Source: Mediterraneibacter agrestimuris
GTDB taxonomy: Bacteria; Bacillota; Clostridia; Lachnospirales; Lachnospiraceae
Direction of reading: 5' to 3'
Length of the DNA stretch: 64,000 nt
Assembly: GCF_943193195.1 (NCBI RefSeq)
Contig: NZ_CALPDG010000004.1
Coordinates: 1 to 64,000 of the forward strand
The position numbers and the translations under genes were made by a program. The number at the start of each line of letters is the position of its first letter. Position 1 is the stretch's first letter. This document shows positions 60,468-64,000 of this stretch, in pieces. The notes below the pieces were generated by a model that made no database searches, was not told where the DNA came from, and was given only the letters and a program-made list of their open reading frames with translations.

Positions 60468-60956
60468 TTAATACGGACATTCAAACACGCCATGATTGGT
60501 GACGACAAAACGCCCCTCTAAATCAAGGTCACGCCCGTAGGCTTCATAGTCTATGTAGTTTCTTATCCTGTCTGGTATCTCACCCAGACTTTGACATTCA
60601 TCTATGAAGTAATAGGCAACGTCTGTCATATCGTCACAATCGGGATAATGGATAATATCGTCTGCGTGTTCGCATAATTCCTCTATGCTGCTGAAACAGC
60701 AGAGAAGTTCTGATAATTCGTCCTGTATATCCTCTGGTAAGTCCTCCACCATTTCACAAAGGCGGTTGATTTCCTCAATGGGCGTGTATTCGTCAATCTC
60801 AAAAGGCAGCTCATAATCATGGATAGCGTATTCTTCGTACCTGTCATTCAAGCCGATACGTTCTGCCATCTCGTCATAATCAACAGGCGGTGTGAACCAC
60901 GCACCCACAAGCTCACCCTCATTATATTTTCCGAGATTGGCAACATAAATCCTCAT
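60468..60956 (-). CDS. ardA: ArdA antirestriction protein, copy 1
   Basis: A 162-residue acidic protein of the ArdA family: RIYVANLGKYNEGELVGAWF, ELPFEIDEYTPIEEINRLCE, IDYEAYGRDLDLEGRF. It mimics the shape of DNA and inhibits type I restriction enzymes, protecting the element on arrival. It is about 32% acidic. This is the downstream copy and differs clearly from the one at 60980. Confidence 0.93.
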   Translation of the reverse strand: MRIYVANLGKYNEGELVGAWFTPPVDYDEMAERIGLNDRYEEYAIHDYELPFEIDEYTPIEEINRLCEMVEDLPEDIQDELSELLCCFSSIEELCEHADDIIHYPDCDDMTDVAYYFIDECQSLGEIPDRIRNYIDYEAYGRDLDLEGRFVVTNHGVFECPY

Positions 60957-60979
60957 TTCTTCGATACCACATCACCCCT

Positions 60980-61474
60980 TTACTGATAGCGGAATACGCC
61001 GCTTGTCGTGAAAAGGTATCTGTCGTCCATTTCCAGCTCGTTTCCGTAGGAATGGTAGTCGATATGTTTTTGAAGCTCGTGGGGAATCTCACCGAAAATA
61101 TTTTCCTCACAGATAAGGTGTTCCGCCAGAGCTGCACCGTCACCCACATCATAGTAACGTATCTCGTCCTTGTGGTCGATAAATTCATCAAAGCTGGTGA
61201 ACCATTTCTGTTGAATGGCTTTCATTTCATTACCGACAGGCGTACCCTCCATTTCAAGAACTATGCGGCAGTTGGCGTTGATTTCCCAAAGGGGCATATC
61301 GCTGTGTACGTCAAAGGGCAGCTCATAGTCTGCAATCTCAATCTGTTCTTCATGTTCCACACCGAGTTTTTCTCTGACTTCCTCAAAATCCACAGGGCAG
61401 CCAAACCAATCACCAGCGTATTCCTCGTCACCGTCACGGTAAGGTCTGGTATTGTTTAAAAGGTAGATTCGCAT
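60980..61474 (-). CDS. ardA: ArdA antirestriction protein, copy 2
   Basis: A 164-residue ArdA paralogue from the ATG at 61474: RIYLLNNTRPYRDGDEEYAG, ELPFDVHSDMPLWEINANCR, IDYHSYGNELEMDDRYLF. It is distant from the neighbouring copy (below half identity by eye). Two ArdA proteins suggest a broadened range against restriction systems or different regulation. The 5' end overlaps the small gene at 61456 by 19 bp. Confidence 0.93.
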   Translation of the reverse strand: MRIYLLNNTRPYRDGDEEYAGDWFGCPVDFEEVREKLGVEHEEQIEIADYELPFDVHSDMPLWEINANCRIVLEMEGTPVGNEMKAIQQKWFTSFDEFIDHKDEIRYYDVGDGAALAEHLICEENIFGEIPHELQKHIDYHSYGNELEMDDRYLFTTSGVFRYQ

Positions 61475-61701
61475 TTCCTGCAAGGCTTATCACTTCCTTT
61501 CTTCATTTCCAGTATTCCCATTATAACAGCATAATCTACGCCGAATACATAATGAGAGAATTTTTCTAATTGTTCTTTCGGGTATGTTAGCGGTACTTGT
61601 CGTTTGATTTCTTCCCATACCGCACGTTTACGGTAGGGTAAATCAGAAACATTGTCACAGCCGACCAGCTCTTTCATATCCTCAAAAATATCTGTTTTCA
61701 A
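61456..61701 (-). CDS. Small hypothetical protein of the element
   Basis: 81 residues from a TTG at 61701 with GGAGG 5 nt upstream; the frame's first ATG at 61728 lacks a site. It reads MKTDIFEDMKELVGCDNVSD, LPYRKRAVWEEIKRQVPLTY, EKFSHYVFGVDYAVIMGILE and a C-terminal GSDKPCRKCESTF. It overlaps the next ardA by 19 bp. No known family is recognised. Confidence 0.65.
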   Translation of the reverse strand: MKTDIFEDMKELVGCDNVSDLPYRKRAVWEEIKRQVPLTYPKEQLEKFSHYVFGVDYAVIMGILEMKKGSDKPCRKCESTF

Positions 61702-61851
61702 TGTAACCTCCATTTTTCTTGTTTTCATTTTTATAATTGACAGCGTTCGGGTATTTATTTGTGTACCATTCCGTCACCCCCTTTTCATTCCCCCTATGCC
61801 CGAACTCCCATAGGGGAAAGGTAAGTTTGCGTGTCCGCAAACGGATGATTC

Positions 61852-62073
61852 CTACGCACCGATAATCTTGTTGAATAACTGTAACAGTACGTCTTTCACT
61901 CCAGCGGCATTGAACACCAAACCGACAGCGATTAAGGCAATCACCAGAAAGCCGATAAGTTTGGAAAACTCACGCTTGAAACCAAGATATACCCCGATAA
62001 CAGTGATTGCCATAAGCACAAGGGATTGTGCGTTAGATAAAAACCAGTTGTATAAGTTCTGTCCGAAATTCAT
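61852..62073 (-). CDS. tcpD: TcpD family membrane protein (Orf19)
   Basis: A 73-residue membrane protein with two helices (SNAQSLVLMAITVIGVYLGF and LIGFLVIALIAVGLVFNAAG) and the conserved AAGVKDVLLQLFN end, as in Tn916 Orf19. It overlaps the DUF3789 gene at one base. Confidence 0.9.
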   Translation of the reverse strand: MNFGQNLYNWFLSNAQSLVLMAITVIGVYLGFKREFSKLIGFLVIALIAVGLVFNAAGVKDVLLQLFNKIIGA

Positions 62074-62204
62074 TAGTTCTTTCTCCTTTCCATCATTTCA
62101 AAATCTCTGTCTGCGGCTTTACCAGCCTGTATCAGACACATAGTGACTACTCCGATACCAGCACCAAGCGATACCAGAAATAAATCAAATAATACATGCT
62201 TCAT
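62073..62204 (-). CDS. DUF3789 family small membrane protein
   Basis: 43 residues from the ATG at 62204 (MKHVLFDLFLVSLGAGIGVV), followed by TMCLIQAGKAADRDFEMMER. A single helix and charged tail match the DUF3789 family typical for this position in Tn916-type elements. AGGAGG precedes the ATG. Confidence 0.8.
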   Translation of the reverse strand: MKHVLFDLFLVSLGAGIGVVTMCLIQAGKAADRDFEMMERRKN

Positions 62205-62208
62205 GTTG

Positions 62209-63423
62209 TCATTCCTCCTGTTCTGTAATGAGTTCCTCTGTGGAAGTGGTCTGCTGTTCAATCAGTTTTTTGTGACGCTCGGTGAGCTTTGCATGGTCTA
62301 AAATGTCTTTAAGATAGGTCGTACCGTTGGTACTGTCTATCTGCTGTAAGACTTTCCATGTAGGAGCTACCTGTCTGCTTATCCAGTTGAGCGTCCGAGT
62401 GAGTGTATACGGTTCTGGTTTGGTCGTTAATTTCAAACGCCCACGATCAGAACCGATAAAGTACGCCCATTTCTCATTGGTTTTCCATTCGCTGCGTCGT
62501 TTATCCACCTCCCTGTCAGCGAACCGCATATAACGGTTGATGATGTCAAAAGCGGTACGCTCTGCGTCATGGTAGGTCAGCAGGTCACGCACCGCATAAT
62601 AGGCTCGCTCATTTTTTAGCCTGATTTCAAAACGGTTCTTGATTTTCGTATCTTCAATGGCTATGTCATACTTTGCGTATTGTTCATAGTCCTTTTCATA
62701 GATACAGAAATAAACCTCCGATTTGAGCGAACCGATATAAAGCGTATTTCCCATTCCGTATTTATCCTGTTCGTTGCTTCTTACCAGCTCACCGCTGCGG
62801 TAGCTCTTGAAGCTGCGGAATACGGAAATACATTCTTCATGGTTGCATTTCTCTGTCAGCTCTGGAATATCTAAGATTCCTGCCATATCGTTGATGGCAA
62901 GGTCAAGACGCTTCATCACACCTCCCTCTATCAGAGCGTCCATGAGAAAGTCATACCAGCTCCTATGCTGTGCCAGCAGGTAACTTTCCATCTGCCGGCA
63001 GCCTTTGCCTTTCAGTTCTAACAATGTGCCTTTTTCCTTATCGGGTGAAGCCAGCACGAACACATCACCAAGCACATAATGTTCCGCATAAGAGTAGAAC
63101 CCGAAATCTTCATGTATCATCACATCAAGCCTTAATTTGAGAATATCCTCAACCACGTGTTTTACGTCCTGTGTGGGGAATCGGATTCTGACGTAATCAA
63201 AGACCATTTCCAGCGGATTGTCTGGATTCAATCGCTCCAGAGCGTCCGTGAATTTCACCTTGATTTCTTCCGTCAAGGCTACTTTTCCAGATTCAAGCCT
63301 GCTGATGTATTCACGACTAACGCCAGCCATGACCGCAAGCTGATTCTGGGAAACGCCGTACTGCGTCCGTGTTTCTTTAAAATCGTTTATCCAATCGGTA
63401 TCATTCAGTGAAAATCCCTCCAA
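62209..63423 (-). CDS. orf20: Relaxase/replication initiator (Orf20, MobT type)
   Basis: 404 residues from the TTG at 63423 (LEGFSLNDTDW), which is where Tn916 Orf20 starts; the longer frame to 63486 runs through oriT. It has an N-terminal XRE-like helix-turn-helix (TQYGVSQNQLAVMAGVSREY) and a Rep_trans nicking domain (LAQHRSWYDFLMDALIEGGV, RLDLAINDMAGI, FRSFKSYRSGELV, RFEIRLKNERAYYA). It nicks oriT and starts rolling-circle transfer. Confidence 0.92.
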   Translation of the reverse strand: MEGFSLNDTDWINDFKETRTQYGVSQNQLAVMAGVSREYISRLESGKVALTEEIKVKFTDALERLNPDNPLEMVFDYVRIRFPTQDVKHVVEDILKLRLDVMIHEDFGFYSYAEHYVLGDVFVLASPDKEKGTLLELKGKGCRQMESYLLAQHRSWYDFLMDALIEGGVMKRLDLAINDMAGILDIPELTEKCNHEECISVFRSFKSYRSGELVRSNEQDKYGMGNTLYIGSLKSEVYFCIYEKDYEQYAKYDIAIEDTKIKNRFEIRLKNERAYYAVRDLLTYHDAERTAFDIINRYMRFADREVDKRRSEWKTNEKWAYFIGSDRGRLKLTTKPEPYTLTRTLNWISRQVAPTWKVLQQIDSTNGTTYLKDILDHAKLTERHKKLIEQQTTSTEELITEQEE

Positions 63424-63486
63424 TCGAAAAAGGAATGTGACAGTTACCGATTTTGTCACACTCCCTTGAATGTTTAAAAAGTCCAC

Positions 63487-63595
63487 TGTTCAAGCGGTCT
63501 TTCCGATATTTGATTAACTGTTTCCAGTTGATTTGTGCCCCCCTGTTAGATAATGGGGGGCGAATGGTTGGTGCGGCAAGCCGCACCAACACAGG
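63487..63595 (-). other. Origin of transfer (oriT) of the Tn916 type
   Basis: Between orf20 and the FtsK gene, the minus strand has GCCCCCC / GGGGGGC repeats (63537-63543 and 63555-63561) around ATTATCTAACA, and a perfect 10-bp hairpin GTTGGTGCGG/CCGCACCAAC (63567-63590). The ATCTAACAGGGGGG sequence matches what I recall of the Tn916 oriT nick region. Confidence 0.75.
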
Positions 63596-64000
63596 CTAGT
63601 CCGTATCTGCGGCTTTCGCTTCGCACGCCGCCTGTCCGTCCTGCCTGTTTTGTGCCAGTTTCCCTATTTCTTTCAGAAAATCGTGTCCTTTGGGTACAAG
63701 GGGAGTGTAAAACTCTGATATGACACTTGTTCCCGTATCGACATAGCCACGACCTTTTATCTGTTTTAGAAAAAAGTCCTTATCCACCTCACCAAACATC
63801 ATGGAATAGCCAAGCTCTGACATACGACCAAGAGCGACACGGAAATTGAACTGGTCACGGATTCCGTCACCGAGATACTTTGCGTCTGGACGCTGACAGG
63901 CGAGAATCAGAAAATATCCTGCCTGTCGTCCGAGCATGACTATCTGTTTGAGCTTATTTAAAACAGCAGCGTTTTCCTTAGTCGTCAGCATTTCCATAAA
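63596..64000 (-). CDS. orf21: FtsK/SpoIIIE coupling protein (Orf21), 3' part
   Basis: The last 134 codons of the DNA-translocating coupling ATPase. LKQIVMLGRQAGYFLILACQ, RPDAKYLGDGIRDQFNFRVA and LGRMSELGYSMMFGEVDKDF are typical of the FtsK-like C-lobe, ending in the family's tail (KGHDFLKEIGKLAQ). The Walker motifs and start are beyond the window edge, so this is a partial gene rather than a broken one. Confidence 0.9.
   Translation of the reverse strand, partial: FMEMLTTKENAAVLNKLKQIVMLGRQAGYFLILACQRPDAKYLGDGIRDQFNFRVALGRMSELGYSMMFGEVDKDFFLKQIKGRGYVDTGTSVISEFYTPLVPKGHDFLKEIGKLAQNRQDGQAACEAKAADTD

Larger units (their letters stand above)
41276..64000 (-). mobile_element. Tn916/Tn5397-type integrative conjugative element (left 22.7 kb)
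   Basis: Gene order on the minus strand from right to left is FtsK-like coupling protein (partial), oriT, orf20 relaxase, DUF3789, TcpD, small orf, two ardA, TcpE, orf16 ATPase, orf15, orf14 (split by a group II intron), tcpC, double cargo, orf9 (plus strand), orf7 sigma-like, orf8, small orf and a large serine recombinase. This is the Tn916 order with the Tn5397-like combination of an orf14 intron and a serine recombinase. There is no tet(M). The cargo is visibly more AT-rich than the transfer genes. The right end, orf22-24 and the second junction are outside the window. Confidence 0.92.

Noticed and set aside
62209-63486. orf20 starting at 63486
   Set aside because: The extra 21 codons overlap oriT sequence and are not conserved in my recollection of Tn916. 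The TTG at 63423 fits the family start.

Overview
The window looks like the chromosome of an anaerobic gut Firmicute, most likely Lachnospiraceae (Clostridia). Supporting signs are the class III glutamine synthetase, a phosphofructokinase with pyrophosphate-type residues, a Spo0A C-terminal-domain protein, DUF2130 and ABC_ATPase-class proteins, dense tRNA arrays and strong AGGAGG ribosome sites. Genus-level placement cannot be made from sequence reading alone.

Layout. 0-6.2 kb: lipid kinase, TetR and XRE regulators, tRNA-Leu, then a purine-riboswitch-controlled operon of an 8-oxoguanine-type deaminase and an NCS2 purine permease. 6.3-9.8 kb: a two-component system with an ABC exporter, ending in a fragment of a KTR zinc-ribbon gene. 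9.9-12.7 kb: a graveyard of mobile DNA (nonsense-interrupted small operon, 3' fragment of a group II intron, two tandem type I holin-like toxins, broken tyrosine integrase) next to tRNA-Gly. 12.8-13.4 kb: six tRNAs (Lys, Gln, His, Arg, Gly, Pro). 13.5-41 kb: mostly housekeeping genes (phosphodiesterase, XTP pyrophosphatase, rRNA methyltransferase, Pfp, uridine phosphorylase, Gld-type ABC operon, DUF2130, ABC-ATPase, GlnN, class II aldolase), interspersed with a Panacea-domain toxin-antitoxin-like pair (22.6-24.0 kb) and an MNT/HEPN pair (34.9-35.6 kb).

41.28 kb to the window end is one integrative conjugative element of the Tn916/Tn5397 group, read on the minus strand. It splits an N-acetylmuramoyl-L-alanine amidase gene. 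It carries a large serine recombinase instead of the Tn916 tyrosine integrase, the orf8/orf7/orf9 regulators, a double cargo region (44.9-50.8 kb) and the transfer genes tcpC, orf14, orf15, orf16, tcpE, two ardA genes, tcpD, the orf20 relaxase, oriT and the start of the FtsK coupling protein. A 2,570-bp group II intron interrupts orf14, and exact removal restores a 333-codon gene.

The most informative part is the cargo region. Two accessory modules (TetR-KTR-DUF6323-DUF6179, and CD3324-type/hydrolase/GyrI-like/KTR) are stacked in tandem. Between them lies a scar made of the 3' end of a second tcpC joined, through an 11-bp microhomology, to the 3' end of a second orf9. Five complete or broken KTR genes mark the edges of cargo modules here and in the 6-9.8 kb region.
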